Below, piece by piece: positions 24,592 through 36,190 of a stretch of 64,000 nucleotides of DNA (the stretch's first letter is position 1; each line of letters begins with the position of its first letter). The translations under genes and the position numbers were made by a program. The stretch is from Litoditis marina (taxonomy: Eukaryota; Nematoda; Chromadorea; Rhabditida; Rhabditidae): NCBI GenBank assembly GCA_964036275.1, contig OZ038433.1, positions 35,125,336 through 35,189,335 of the forward strand, read 5' to 3'. The notes beneath the pieces are model-generated. The model worked only from the letters and a program-made list of their open reading frames with translations, had not been told where the DNA came from and did no database searches.

Positions 24592-25750
24592 TAATAATAA
24601 TAATAAACTTTATCAGTATAGTGATGGACAAACAAGAGTTACGAATTTAAACCATATGAACCGATATTTGAGAAAATAAAGAAAAATAAAAACTAGTACA
24701 TACGCAAGTTGCTAATTTGTTGATACTACTGAGACTCAGTGAGAAGACCGAGATGGAAAGGGTACCCAAGATTGATTGATGTTAAACCGGAAACCATAGC
24801 GATCAAAGTACACGTCAGATACAATTGGGGCCAGATGAGGGGTCAATTGATAGCAACCATGGAAACAGCTGTAACGTTCACGCATGGAAACACCACTCAG
24901 GTGCATATTATACAACATGTCAACATTGTCATTTACACATTTCAAAGAAACATCATCGAGAGCATCATGGAACGATGGAGGGTCAATAATGGATGGTGAA
25001 TCACACATAGGAGAAGGATCATCCGATATTTGTTTAACTTCAACAGGGACGGGACTTTGGATAGCAGGTTGATCATCAAAATGGGTTGAACGAGGAGATA
25101 TAGAGTTTGGAGATGGAAATGCTGAGACAAGATTGGAAACGACATTTCTAGTTTGTTCAACTAACTCCATTTCAATTGGCAGAATAGGATCGGCAGACGG
25201 TGTTGGTGTTGTAGTTTGGTCAGTGACCTCAGCTCGGGCGGCGTCTCGTTTCGATTGTCTGGCGAGGAATCCGGCCTTCCGCTGTTCCGGAGTCTCGAAC
25301 TTTCGAACATGAAAAGTTGACATAGAAGCATCAGATTTCATAGCAGTAGATAGATCTATTAGACGAGGAAACGGAATACCATCTTTGATAGATACTTTGA
25401 GTGGACGAGGTAAACCATCTTGACGAGGTTTACCCAAACGGTGAAGAATGGGAATATTAGATGGAGAGACGGATACCAAATTGAAAACTGCATTCACCTT
25501 TTTCTTTGTTGAAGAATCCTCTGGTAGACCATAAATAGTGAGACAGCGACGATCATTGAAGTGGTGGAGTTGGGATTGAATAATAGTGGGTAGAGATTGG
25601 GTCAGAGAGTCGAGTTTGTCGTTGAGTGTTTTGATTTCACTCAAAAGGGTGGAAAAATGGGTTCGAAGTGGTACCATTTTTGGACGAGGCGATGGCATAA
25701 TAATCAATCGAGAGGGGTCACCTCACACGACCGACACAAATGGTGGAATG
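24592..25750 (-). mobile_element. LINE-type retroelement fragment keeping an ORF1-like gene
   Basis: A right-arm-specific insertion (empty site near 7540 in the left arm). The minus-strand ORF 24736-25707 (323 residues) starts with a possible coiled coil (about residues 15-50). An RRM-like ORF1p core follows (CLTIYGLPE, then LHRLGKP and LPRPLKV at about 55-105, and a TPEQRKAGF helix near 135). The Ser/Pro-rich C-terminal half matches nothing I recognise. Only about 145 bp separate the stop codon from a TTATTATTA-type 3' tail, as in CR1-like LINEs. No reverse transcriptase frame is present, so this is an internally deleted or non-autonomous copy. Confidence 0.65.
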
Positions 25751-25893
25751 ATCAGGTCAGCATCGTTTCTCGGAACTAATAATCATCGAGAAGTTGGTGT
25801 TTTACGATATTAAGCATAGTGTGTGCAAAGCTGAATGGCAAAACTCATTCGTCTTAGTGCAGTCCACTAGTTTGCACTGTTGTACAAGAATTG

Positions 25894-25982
25894 TCTGTAC
25901 TATAGCACCAATTAGTTCTGAACAATTCCCTGTTAGCAATTATGTTTGATGTTATGATTATTTGCTGATATAATTGTATTTC
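25894..25982 (+). promoter_or_regulatory. Conserved receptor upstream block
   Basis: About 325-410 bp before the ATG at 26306. Core AACAATTCCCTGTTAGCAAT, then ATTTGCTGATATAATTGT about 30 bp later. The same two-part block precedes the paralogs at 38155, 43508, 47702 and 52996. Confidence 0.6.
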
Positions 25983-26305
25983 TCAGTGAAAGTAAAAGAA
26001 GGCTCAAATGCCATTGAGCCACGTGTTTCATTCATGAATCAGAAGTACGGATCACCTGGATCCTTCTCAGAATGACCATTTGAAAAAAATTGAGACTGTC
26101 ATTCGTTTCTCTGTTTTCGTTTGCTTCGGTAGAATTTGTTTACCAGGTCGTATATACTAACTGCACATTCTATTGTAATATTTTTATCTATCAAACTGTC
26201 ATATGAATGTATTATATCACTGAAATTCTCTTTCATATTTAACTTCAACACCTAAACTACATTAACTTCAATTTTTGATAATGTTGTGTTCTCTACAGCG
26301 GGAGC

Positions 26306-27945
26306 ATGACATTCACGGAATGTTTCTCTACCGACAGTGTTGGTGCGTATGCTCTATACACTCTGGGTATAGTTGGATCTTTTACTAACTTGTTCACTAT
26401 TTATGTACATTTCTCAAACGACACGAAACTAATCAGACCTTTTTCTTACTGTTTTTCTCCTTTTTCTTAATGTTCAGGTGGGCAAATGGTTTGTTCAACG
26501 ATTTTCAGTCTGGTAGTGAAACTCACAACGTTCAACTCAACAATTGTGTAATACAGTCGGAACTTGTGTTTTGATGGAACTGAGTGGGTTGACAAATGTG
26601 AAGAAACGTCTTGGATCGGAAATATTTTCACGACTCATGTAGTAGAACGTCTCACAGTCATCTTTCATGAGCAAATAGGCGTCCGCAACCACAACCTATA
26701 AGTACTCGGTTTTGCTTCTACTTCTCAAATTAGCAACTGTGCCCTATTGTCATTTGTGGAGTCATTTCTTAGATTAATTCACATGTGTTTTCTTCAAGTT
26801 TTTTTTCTCGCCAATGGGTTGAAATGTTCAATGGAACTCTTTGTCGCATAGACCGACTGAACAAACTAACTTATTCGTTCCTGAATGTTTTTGAGAAACC
26901 TATATATATGAAATTGAACACAAAAAAAGGAAAACTTACTCAAAAATTACTTTTTATTAACTTACTTTCTTGAACAATAAACCCTATTCAATGCATAGCA
27001 ATGAAATGTGAGTACACGTATGATGAACTGATGGTAGTGACGGGCTCAACCCAAACCTACAGATTTCGAACACTGCTACTCTGGCAGTTTTTGCTCTAAT
27101 TTTGGCACCAGTGGAAGTGAATCTCGTCAAAATTGACTGTGGTCTTCTTATATATTTTTTCAACGTATAAAACAAAGTATCTTGGGTATGTGTTCAATCT
27201 CTGATAAAACATCTCGTATGTCATGAAAGGCTTCAATCGTCAAGTACTAAGTAATTGAGAAATCGATGGCCTGTGATCTGTGATTGGTTTTGGGCCAGAT
27301 CCCAGGAATATTTCATACTATCACTCTATTTGCGCCTGTAATGGTCGGGTAGTGAAAAAGAATTGATCAGATTGGTTCCTGAAGTCTATAAATAACAACG
27401 AATATCAACGAGCGTAACACAGATATTTTGTTTACAGAGTATTCAAGCGTTTTTCTTTGTGCTGGCCATGTCGGCCGGTATGTTGGCTCTCTGTGTCCTA
27501 CATCAAACGGTTGAACCTCCATATTCCAAATGGAAAATTCCCGAGAACAAGACCACCCACGCAATAGTTTTTCTGTATGCAAGTTCCCTGTTTCTTCTAG
27601 CACAGATTTGGTACGGGGTGTGGACTCACGATAGGATTGAGGTACGCTTGACATAAATTTGAATTACGTGTTTTTAGGCAAGCTTTTAGGGGCGCTATAT
27701 TCCGCTATTCATCATGGTTCGTCTTTTTATAAGTTCAACAAAATGACATACGTTGCTTTCCAGAAGTTATGCAGGCTATGCGTGTTCTCTCTCACATTCA
27801 TCTACCGCTGACGAACCTGTGCTACTTGGTATACGTGAAACCCTACAAAGAACGAGCAAAAGCCGTTTTACGCCCGTGCTGTAAAACTCAAGTGGTCCCT
27901 GTTTCGATTTCGAACAGCCGAAGCCAGAACAGTTCTCAGCCTTGA
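26306..27945 (+). pseudogene. Chemoreceptor pseudogene lacking exons 4-5 (right-arm copy)
   Basis: Exon 1 begins with ATG at 26306 (MTFTECFSTDSVGAYALYTL) but a small insertion before its 3' end changes the frame and creates a stop. Exon 2 (27063-27185) has an in-frame TAA where paralogs encode Ser. Exon 3 (27438-27641) is open. Exons 4 and 5 are absent: just after the exon 3 donor the sequence jumps to intron 5 sequence. Exon 6 (27764-27945) is open with PYKER and a TGA stop. The left-arm copy (5475-6794) retains exons 4-6. Confidence 0.85.
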
Positions 27946-28749
27946 GAGAAGAATCAACTAGTTTCCTCATCAGCGGCAAACGCTGTGGGTACCCTGTTTC
28001 ACTTCGCTGGGTAGTTTTCCTTCCTGCAAAAACGCAGTGTTGAGGTGCGCGGCAGAAAATTCACCTCGCGGGGAGAAAGAAAACATAAAGAAACGAAGAT
28101 AGAAATGGAGAAAGAGAAAGAGAGGAAGACCATATTTCTTTGTGGTGCTCGAAAGGCACTCGCCATATGGCTAGCTAACTCCACAGTTCTTTGTATCATA
28201 TGTGTATTTTCGTACTATTGGGTTGTGAGAATTCTCACTCTAGTGTAACTATTGGCATGTAATCTAGCACCGATTAGTGCTAACTACACCCTGTTAGTAA
28301 TTATGACTTATAAAGCAATGATTTACTAGCATAATTATGTTTGTCAATAAAGGTGTTTGGTAGTTGCATCGTCGCAATTTCATTCTGGCCTTTTATAAGA
28401 CTCAAAATTATTTTACAGACGTAGGTGAAATTCGCGATTTTCGTTGCCGAAATCATCCTATTAGGGCCTAATAGGGCCGCGTAGAAAGACATTTTCCGTC
28501 TCAAATACTAGATTTAGTTTCTTTTTCCTGCTCACCATAGCGTACTTACTCGGAAAATGAAAGAAAATCTAGAGTAGTGCAGCATAATTGTATTCAAAAT
28601 CGATCAAAGCGTGGTCGTTACCAGATTCGCGGCCCTTTTAGGGCCTTTTGGGCACGCGTTTACTCAATTACCCGAAATCTTTCATTTAGGGGCAAATAGT
28701 CCCATAACTTTTCATCTGAGGAGGCATTTCCAAGTTCACGTGTAGTAAT
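27946..28749. other. Intergenic region shared by both arms
   Basis: Mirror of 4679-5474. Contains the upstream block at 28261-28355; otherwise I see only AT-rich sequence with GGGCCTAATAGGGCC-like palindromic bits near 28460. Confidence 0.5.
28261..28355 (+). promoter_or_regulatory. Conserved receptor upstream block of the 32.4-kb gene, now displaced
   Basis: Core GTGCTAACTACACCCTGTTA and GATTTACTAGCATAATTAT. It lies 4.1 kb before its presumed gene, but about 3.5 kb of that is the inserted elements and duplication at 28750-32345. The original distance would have been roughly 600 bp. Confidence 0.6.
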
Positions 28750-31443
28750 CGCGCGGAGCGCGAAGCGCTCTGCGTGAGTTGTCTTTGGTTTGGCCATTGC
28801 GGACTCGTTTTTTCCTTTTAATTAACACAAATCTTCAAACATATTCTTTTTTTTTGAAAACTAAAAAGAGAGAACGTTAGAGAATCACGAATTGAACATT
28901 GTGTGAAAATTTCAGCCAAATCGGATTATTTTCGCCTGAGTTATGGTTTCGTGTCGTTGTTGAAAAGTTCCGCCGTAATTCGTCCCTCGTCCCTCCTCCC
29001 TCGTCCCTCCTCCCTCGTCCCTCCTCCCTCAGGCTACGTTCAGACTACGCGCCTCCAACTCGAGCCTCTGCATCCAGATGCAGCGGCAAAAAAATAGCAA
29101 AGGCTGCCTTCCTGAAAAAAGCCGCTGCATCTGGATTTGGAGGCTCAAAGCCGCTGGGTTTTTTTTGATAAAAGTATGAACCTACTTGGAGGCTTTTTAT
29201 GAGTTTTCCAAATTTTCCATTTTTTTTTTAATTATTCATCTTTATTAATTCTTCACAATTGGGATCACAAGGTAATTCCAGCATTAAAGGGGGCAGCATT
29301 GAATGTTCAAATAATAGGAAAAAATGAGATAGCTCGTTATATACTAATCTTTCTTAAAAATAACAACTATAAATGCTCTATTTTTGTAATTCTACTCGAT
29401 TTTCATCTAGGTTAGACACGCAGAGGATGTTTGGAGTGGCGCCAAGTTACGTGACAGCCGTAGTTCAGTTGCCGTATGTATACACAGAATGAATATTTAT
29501 ACAACCAGATAATGAAGCAAAAAATACATTGCTCATAGAGTATAAGATAAAATACATATTATAAAATATATATATACAACGGCATGGTCATTTTCGTGAT
29601 CAGCATGGTCGATTACCCCTTGTTACCAAATTTCAGGTCAATTGGTTGATTTTTATATTTTGACGCGTCGCGTGCGTGACCCTAAAAATTTCTACACCAT
29701 TAGATCCCGTTTAGGTGGAGGGTCATTTTATATAATTACACCGACCCCTAAAAATCCACGGAATTCTGTCCGCATCGTAGTGGAAAAACTACTGAACCTA
29801 TTTGGCTGAAATTTGAAACATCTATTCTATGGCAAAAGTTAGCTCGTCGCGCCAAGTATGAAATGTATATGTAATCTCTGGCGCCAAAAACGACTATTGG
29901 AAAAACTAACGAACCGATTTAGCTGTAATTTGAAACAAGAGTTCTAATGCAAAATTTAGCCCGTCGCGCCAAATATGAGATGTATAGCTCCTCATTGGCG
30001 CCGGGCGCGGGCGCCAATGGGCGCCAAAAACCACTATTGTAAAAACTACCGAACCGATTTAGCTGAAATTTGAAACATGAGTTATAATGCAAAAGTTAGC
30101 CCGTCGCGCCAAATATGAGATGAATACATCATCATTGGCGCCCGGCGCTGGCGCCAATAGGCGCCAAAAACGGCAAAACACTATTTATCGTCAACTAAAA
30201 TGTTGAACACTGATAGAAATTGAATAATTTGGTGGAAAGTGTGAAAGTCTTTTTCCAAAACTGAAATTTTTCTTCTGGCGCTCGAACCAGGCGCCAGATG
30301 GCGCTAAAACCCAAACTCACGACAGCGTCAATGGAATCGTCTGAAATTCGGTACACTAAATAACTATCACATGGCAAGTAAGATGCTCAATCTGAAAATC
30401 AAAAAAGTTCTGTTGGCACTGTGCGCTGGCGCCAATTGGCGCCAAAGTTGGAAAAATATCAGTTATCGTCAATCAAACTGTTTCAAGTTAACAGATATTG
30501 AATATTCCAATGTGAAATAAAGCTCCACAAATTTAAAATCGAATTTTATCGTCTGGCTCGGAACAGACGCCAAATGGCGCCAAAACAAAAACACACGAAA
30601 CTTACAATTGAATAGTTTAAATATTGCTCCAATCAGTAATTGACACATGTAGTGTGTACTGAAAGCTCGAAAACCTAGAAAATTTCGTTTCGTTCTGGCG
30701 CCAGACGCGTGTGTCAATTGACGCAGGAATGAAAAAAGTTTCAACGAAGGTTTCTGATGTGGTATTGGAAATAATGGCTATATTGTAGGTGAGTTGGTGT
30801 TGTAGATTTGTCAATGGCGCCAATCCCCATCGCTTATCGCCGCTAAAAGCGGTGTACATGTCAATCGGAACGTTTAGCGTTTTTGTTCAGTTGTTGATAG
30901 TCACAGAGTCAGTAACCTGCGTTATATTACAACATCAGCAATTTTATGGTCTGCATTCGGCTTCGTGCACACACAAAACTGAGATTTCCATAATAGTATA
31001 ATGAGTTCACAAGATCCACTCTGTGAATAGACAACATATGAAGTTGTAGGAGTACAACTAGCAAAAAAAGAACAATTAGTAAAAAGTGGGGGGAACCAAC
31101 GAATGTGTGAGTTGTGTTTGGTTCGACCTCTATATCAGCAAAAAGTGAACAATACAAATTGCTGTGATACTGTAGCAGAAGTATTCCGCAAAAATAGAAC
31201 AATACAAATGTTGCACAATGGTTCACAACGCACGCATGTCGTCAAAGTACACATGAAATACCCTTCGGCAATTTCTGAAATATCATGCGTGCGTTGTGAA
31301 CCATTGTGCAACATTTGTATTGTTCTATTTTTGCGGAATACTTCTGCTACAGTATCACAGCAATTTCTATTGTTCACTTTTTGCTGATATAGAGGTCGAA
31401 CCAAACACAACTCACACATTCGTTGGTTCCCCCACTTTTTACT
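28750..31443. mobile_element. GGCGCC-rich composite element, copy 2
   Basis: Same element as 13690-15866, inverted, flanked by AAT at 28747-28749 and 31444-31446. The empty site is in the left arm (about 4679). It starts with GC-rich CGCGCGGAGCGCGAAGCGC and ends in the foldback hairpin 31078-31443. It differs from copy 1 by a 0.73-kb nested segment (29031-29757) and fewer 140-bp repeats. Confidence 0.8.
29031..29757. mobile_element. Segment nested within composite element copy 2
   Basis: Interrupts the sequence that in copy 1 runs directly from the minisatellite into GGAATTCTGTCCGC. Its left part carries a short hairpin around CCAGATGCAGCGGC / GCCGCTGCATCTGG (29070-29140). No ORF. Insertion in copy 2 or loss in copy 1. 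Confidence 0.5.
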
Positions 31444-32010
31444 AATGCATATTGCATTTGCAACGCAGCCTACATAGAAAATATCACGAGTTTACTGAAA
31501 ACCCATCTAAAAATGCGAGTTGGGGTTGCTAAATCATCTTTAGATGATATAGTTCGTTTCAACCATCGATAGAAGCCAGTTACAGTACATTTTAGTGGGC
31601 GGAGTCAATTGTGCTGGAAAGTTGCCAAAGTTTCCAACAGCGACCACCCTACTCAAAATAATGCATTGTTCTATTTTTGCGGAATACTTCTGCTACAGTA
31701 TCACAGCAATTTCTATTGTTCACTTTTTGCTGATATAGAGGTCGAACCAAACACAACTCACACATTCGTTGGTTCCCCCACTTTTTACTAATGCATATTG
31801 CATTTGCAACGCAGCCTACATAGAAAATATCACGAGTTTACTGAAAACCCATCTAAAAATGCGAGTTGGGGTTGCTAAATCATCTTTAGATGATATAGTT
31901 CGTTTCAACCATCGATAGAAGCCAGTTACAGTACATTTTAGTGGGCGGAGTCAATTGTGCTGGAAAGTTGCCAAAGTTTCCAACAGCGACCACCCTACTC
32001 AAAATAATGC
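31319..32010 (+). repeat. 346-bp direct tandem duplication
   Basis: 31319-31664 is repeated, apparently without change, at 31665-32010. The unit spans half of the foldback hairpin, the palindrome-arm flank and the first 115 bp of the TA-flanked element, so it arose after all three were in place. Confidence 0.9.
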
Positions 32011-32345
32011 ATAAGCTGGGAATCGAACTCAGCTCTGCTAGGTGGCGCGGCGCACACAAGCAACCGGCCATCTGACCATGATCGCAAAAACTGAAAACAG
32101 TGATACCCAATCATCTTTTCGGACCGTTTTTCAAAGCCTATCTTATCGCACAAAAAGTTGTTTTAATTACTCCCCGATTACTCGATAACTTTTTGAGCAC
32201 AAAATATGTGCAAAAATCTCAAAATAACCACTTTTCGATATTTTATTTGTAATGAAAAGACTGGCAAGCTGCCAGATCAATTGCCGGCAATGTAGGGTGC
32301 GCTCGACCAGCATGGCTGACTACTATCGATTGTTGAAACGAACTA
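31896..32345. mobile_element. TA-inserting TIR element C, copy 1
   Basis: Ends TAGTTCGTTTCAACCATCGA and, inverted, TAGTTCGTTTCAACAATCGA, with TA on both sides; the empty site in the left arm has a single TA. No transposase. Related copies lie at 35749-36190 and 50102-50491. Confidence 0.75.
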
Positions 32346-32420
32346 TAACAAAGTGTTCGTTTGTCTCATTGCGTTGTAAACTATGTTACCGTACCATGTT
32401 TCTATTCATTACAGCAAAGC

Positions 32421-35400
32421 AAGACGTTTACCGAATGTTTTGCCACTAACAGTGTTGGCGTATTTGGTATATACACTTTGGGCATAGTTGGATCACTTAC
32501 TAACTTGTTCATTATTTATATACACTTCTCAAGCGATACAAAATCAATTCGGCCTTTTTGTTACTGTCTTCTCAATGTCGAGGTGAGAATTATGTTGGAA
32601 CCGAGTTATAATTTTATAATAAAGTTCGTGGACCTTTTTAAAGTATCAGTCCACCGCGAAAGGTACTAGTACGGTGTTCTATTGGTTCTCAGGTAGCTTT
32701 TTTTTTTAGAAAATCTGTCGAAAAAATAATCTTTATACTAGAAGTAAACTGAATAGAGAATAGTCACGTAAAGAGAGCATTCAAATAAGGAATCGTGCAG
32801 TTTTTGCGTTCAGCCTGATGATGTAGACACATGTGGAATATTTGAAATGTAACGGCCAAAAACCAAGGTTCCAGATCACGAAGTCAGCGAGTCTGTTCGT
32901 TTTCACACTTCTAGTGGCACCAGTGGAAGTGGATCTCGTCAAGCTCAACTGTGGAGTCATTACATTGTTTTTCGACATATCGAACGGAATTTCCTGGGTC
33001 TGACCTTCACTTTGAAACAGAACAAAATTTGATGTGATCTAGATTAATGGGGGGGGGGGGGCTGCAATGCATTCTCGAATGAAAGATCCAACTGAGAAAT
33101 CTCGATATATGTCCTTTTCTTACTGGAATGTCCAATTCAAAGTTCCATTTTCAAAGTTTCACTAACTTTCGCCAACTGTCAGAGACGCAGAGGATGATGT
33201 GGAGTGAATGAATATTGATTGCGCGCACTTCTCTGACTCTCGTGCCTTTTCGGCTAACGTCGTTAGCCGAATACGGCTTTCATTTCACCCCCCCCCCCCC
33301 CCCTTAAAAGTTTAGTGTTTAACTAATAACTGTCCACTCTTGAAATATAATACCATTCGTTTGTCTGGCAGAAACTAATATTCGCGTCATGTTATCTTCC
33401 AAATTTCGAAAATTTCGACCAAGGCTTGTTTTTGGCAACGCAATATACTGCTAGTTCGTTGTACAGTCACGTGAAACGTGTTGAACACATCAGAACTATG
33501 AAACAGAAACAATTACAAAGTGCACCATTCTTCGCTAGAATGCTAATTTCACGTGCTTATTCAACTGACGTGTGGTATAATTCCATCGCGCTTCGCAGGT
33601 GCACATTCCAGAAAACACATTAGAGCAAACAGTCTGAACTGAAGTTGATACGTATTTCTGCTAAACTGTATGAAAAACATAAAAAAAATTGAGTAGTTCC
33701 AATGAAGACGGAAATCTTTTTATCTGTACAAAACTGGCGATTTTTTTCAACTACGTTCGTTTGATTACAGAGTATTCAAGCGTTTTTCTATTTTTTGGAT
33801 TCCTCGTCCGCTACGCTGGCTCTCTGTGTTTTACATCAAACGGTTGCCCCACCATTTTCCAAGTGGAAAATACCCGACAACTATACAAGTTCTGCAATTT
33901 TTGTTTTCTACGCAAGTGTCTTGCTTCTTCTGGCACCGACCTTATACGGGACATGGACTCACGGTAGAATTGAGGTACGTTTCGTTCAAGCTCGGAACAT
34001 CGAGTGCCTATAATGAAGCATGTGTAACCCGAGCAAAATTAATGTTACATTTTCGCAATCGAATTTTCAATGTCTCTTAACAAATAAGTGCTTGGCTGGA
34101 CAAAATATATCAAATAAGTGGACAACATTCAAATTTGCTGCATCTGTATCGTCGATGCGGTTTACACCATTCGTACTAAATCTCCTAAGATATAGAAATT
34201 ATTTTCAATCACACGAATCGATTGCGCAACTTGCTTCCCATTCTGATAGCATTCACGTACTGGAAACGGACTGAAGGCTATAGGAGTGTCAACGGGAGTG
34301 AAAGACACTATGACATAGAGATGAAAAAACATTTTAATGTTTCAGGGAGCAACCATGCATACCATGATAACTAGTGAACCATGGACCGTGCCGTGGCTGA
34401 TTGCGTTTTTTGGAACGACACTATTCTCCATTTCTATTTTCATTCACACCTGCGTTGCCCTCTTTTAAGATAAAACGAGTTCTCCTGCTACACTCAAAAT
34501 GAAGAAAGGACTACTGAAAGCCAACGCAGTCATGGTGTGTCAATATTCCACTGAAAAAGCCAGCTCTAACTAACCGAAGTTAGGTCTTATATTTGTAGAC
34601 TGTACATATCGGATGGCAACAAATAGAATTAACTCTGTTTTGATTCATCTAGGTAACTATTCTTATCATAAAAGAGGACACATTCAAAAATAGACTTTTT
34701 ACGAATAGGAGTTCGTTCGTTCCTTCTTGATAATTCATTCACATTCACATTATAAAGACGAGAAACGACACATCGTTATCATTTGAGCAGTTTCTTGGAG
34801 AGGTCGCTGTTCTCGAATATTTCAATAGTCCTGTTGCTCCCCTTCAGGTCAATTGTTCCGAGGTCAGCGGTCAGACTCAAGGGGGTGTCCGCGTAGCCGA
34901 AGTAGAAGATAATCAAGAAATGTAATTGCTAAATCAATATGTCGAGTAAAAAGTAGTCGTTACAGTTGAGTATACCTTTGATCAGCTGCTCTGTTCTCAC
35001 TTTCCTCTTAGAGATCTGGCCAAATCCCCTTTGGAACTACACGAGTGAGTACAAATATACTGTCAGTAACTTGCACAGTCACGTGAAACATGTAAAACAG
35101 TAAAACCCAGCAGAACAAAGAAACGTGAGAAACAGTTATCACCAAAGTTTTCCTTTTACGAAAATAATCCTTCTAAGTTTTCTTTGAAACGCAAAAGCTA
35201 GAATTTGAACTCCAAACTCAAAATCATCATAACTACCATTTTGTTACAAAATCTCGATTCAATAAGAACTCAAAGTCAGCCAAATTTCATGTTATTCATT
35301 GAACACAATTTATTTTTCAGATGTTATGGAAGGTATGCGTGTATTGTCTCACATACACCTACCGCTGATCAACCTGTGCTACTTGGTCTACGTGAAACCT

Positions 35401-35454
35401 TACAAAGAACGAGCAAAATCTCTACTAGGGTGCTGCTGTAAGAACGAAGCATAA
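32421..35454 (+). pseudogene. Chemoreceptor pseudogene, all six exons recognisable
   Basis: Exons: 32421-32582, 32875-32997, 33771-33974, 34346-34534, 34966-35044 and 35321-35454 (stop TAA). Three lesions are visible. The codon aligned with the start ATG of paralogs is AAG, with no in-frame ATG upstream. The exon 2 donor reads GTCTGA rather than GTRNGT. In exon 4 an in-frame TAA at 34466-34468 replaces the Tyr of the LFYDK motif. The rest keeps family features (LHQTV, PLWNY, PYKERAKSLL). Exon 1 is cut by the outer edge of the palindrome homology. Confidence 0.85.
33049..33303. repeat. Poly-G / poly-C tract pair in an intron
   Basis: A run of about 13 G near 33050 and of about 16 C near 33287 lie some 225 bp apart in intron 2 of the pseudogene. 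They could fold on each other or form G-quadruplexes. Confidence 0.8.
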
Positions 35455-35748
35455 CGACATAATCGGTGGGTGTGAGAATTAGGCAAATCATTCTAGACAA
35501 GATATTTTGAGCCAGTGTTAATTTTTCGCAAAAATACCAGTTTTCAAAAGTTTAACTTTTTCCCCACCGTACGCCGAAATTGCGCACGCTGATCCGTAGC
35601 CCTCCTTTGCAGCGCGCCCAGTGATATATGGGCGTGGCCTGTCTTCGCCGCAAGATATTATCTTGCCACGTTGTGGACCATTCGATTCGATTTTCCAACG
35701 TTAGTGGATCTCAAATAACCAAATATGGTCTGGTATTATTGTATTATA

Positions 35749-36190
35749 TAGTTCTTTTCACTCATCCACAGCAGTAGAAACATGCTGGCAAACGCACCCT
35801 ACTTCGCAGGCGACTGATCTGGCAGCTTGCCAGTTTTTTCATTACAAATAAAAATTTAAAAAGTGGTTATTCTGAGATTTTTGCACATATTTTGTGTTCA
35901 AAAGGTTATCACATAGTTGGGGAATAATTTAAACAACTTTTTGGGTTATAAATGTAGCTTTGAAAAACGGTCAGAAAAGACGGTTGGATATCGCTGTGTG
36001 TAGTTTTGGCAATCATGTTCAGATGGCCGGGGGCTTGTGTGCGCCGCGCCACCTAACATAGCTGAGTTCAATACCCAGCATGTGCATCAATTTTGATTAG
36101 ACTGGTTGCTGTTGGAAACTTTCCAGCACAATTGACTCCGCCCACTAAAATTTACTGTATTTGGCTGCTATCGATGGGTGAAACGAACTA
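35749..36190. mobile_element. TA-inserting TIR element C, copy 2
   Basis: Starts TAGTTCTTTTCACTCATCC and ends GATGGGTGAAACGAACTA, flanked by TA. Internal sequence (GACTCCGCCCACTAAAATTTA) matches copy 1 in inverted orientation. Lies 3' of the 32.4-kb pseudogene. Confidence 0.75.

Larger units (their letters stand above)
16814..32545. repeat. Right arm of giant palindrome
   Basis: Mirror of 4381-16602. Right-arm-specific sequence: 18430-20600 (exon 1 and half of exon 2 of the intact receptor, absent from the left arm), a LINE at about 24592-25750, receptor exons 1-3 at 26306-27641, the GGCGCC-rich element at 28750-31443, a 346-bp tandem duplication at 31319-32010, and a TA-flanked element at 31896-32345. 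The matching sequence ends after the codons for SSDT in exon 1 of the receptor at 32.4 kb. Confidence 0.9.

Noticed and set aside
4381..32545. Assembly artefact explaining the giant palindrome
   Set aside because: Arms differ by substitutions, target-duplicated transposon insertions and separate deletions, which an artefactual mirror would not show. Long-read confirmation is still desirable.
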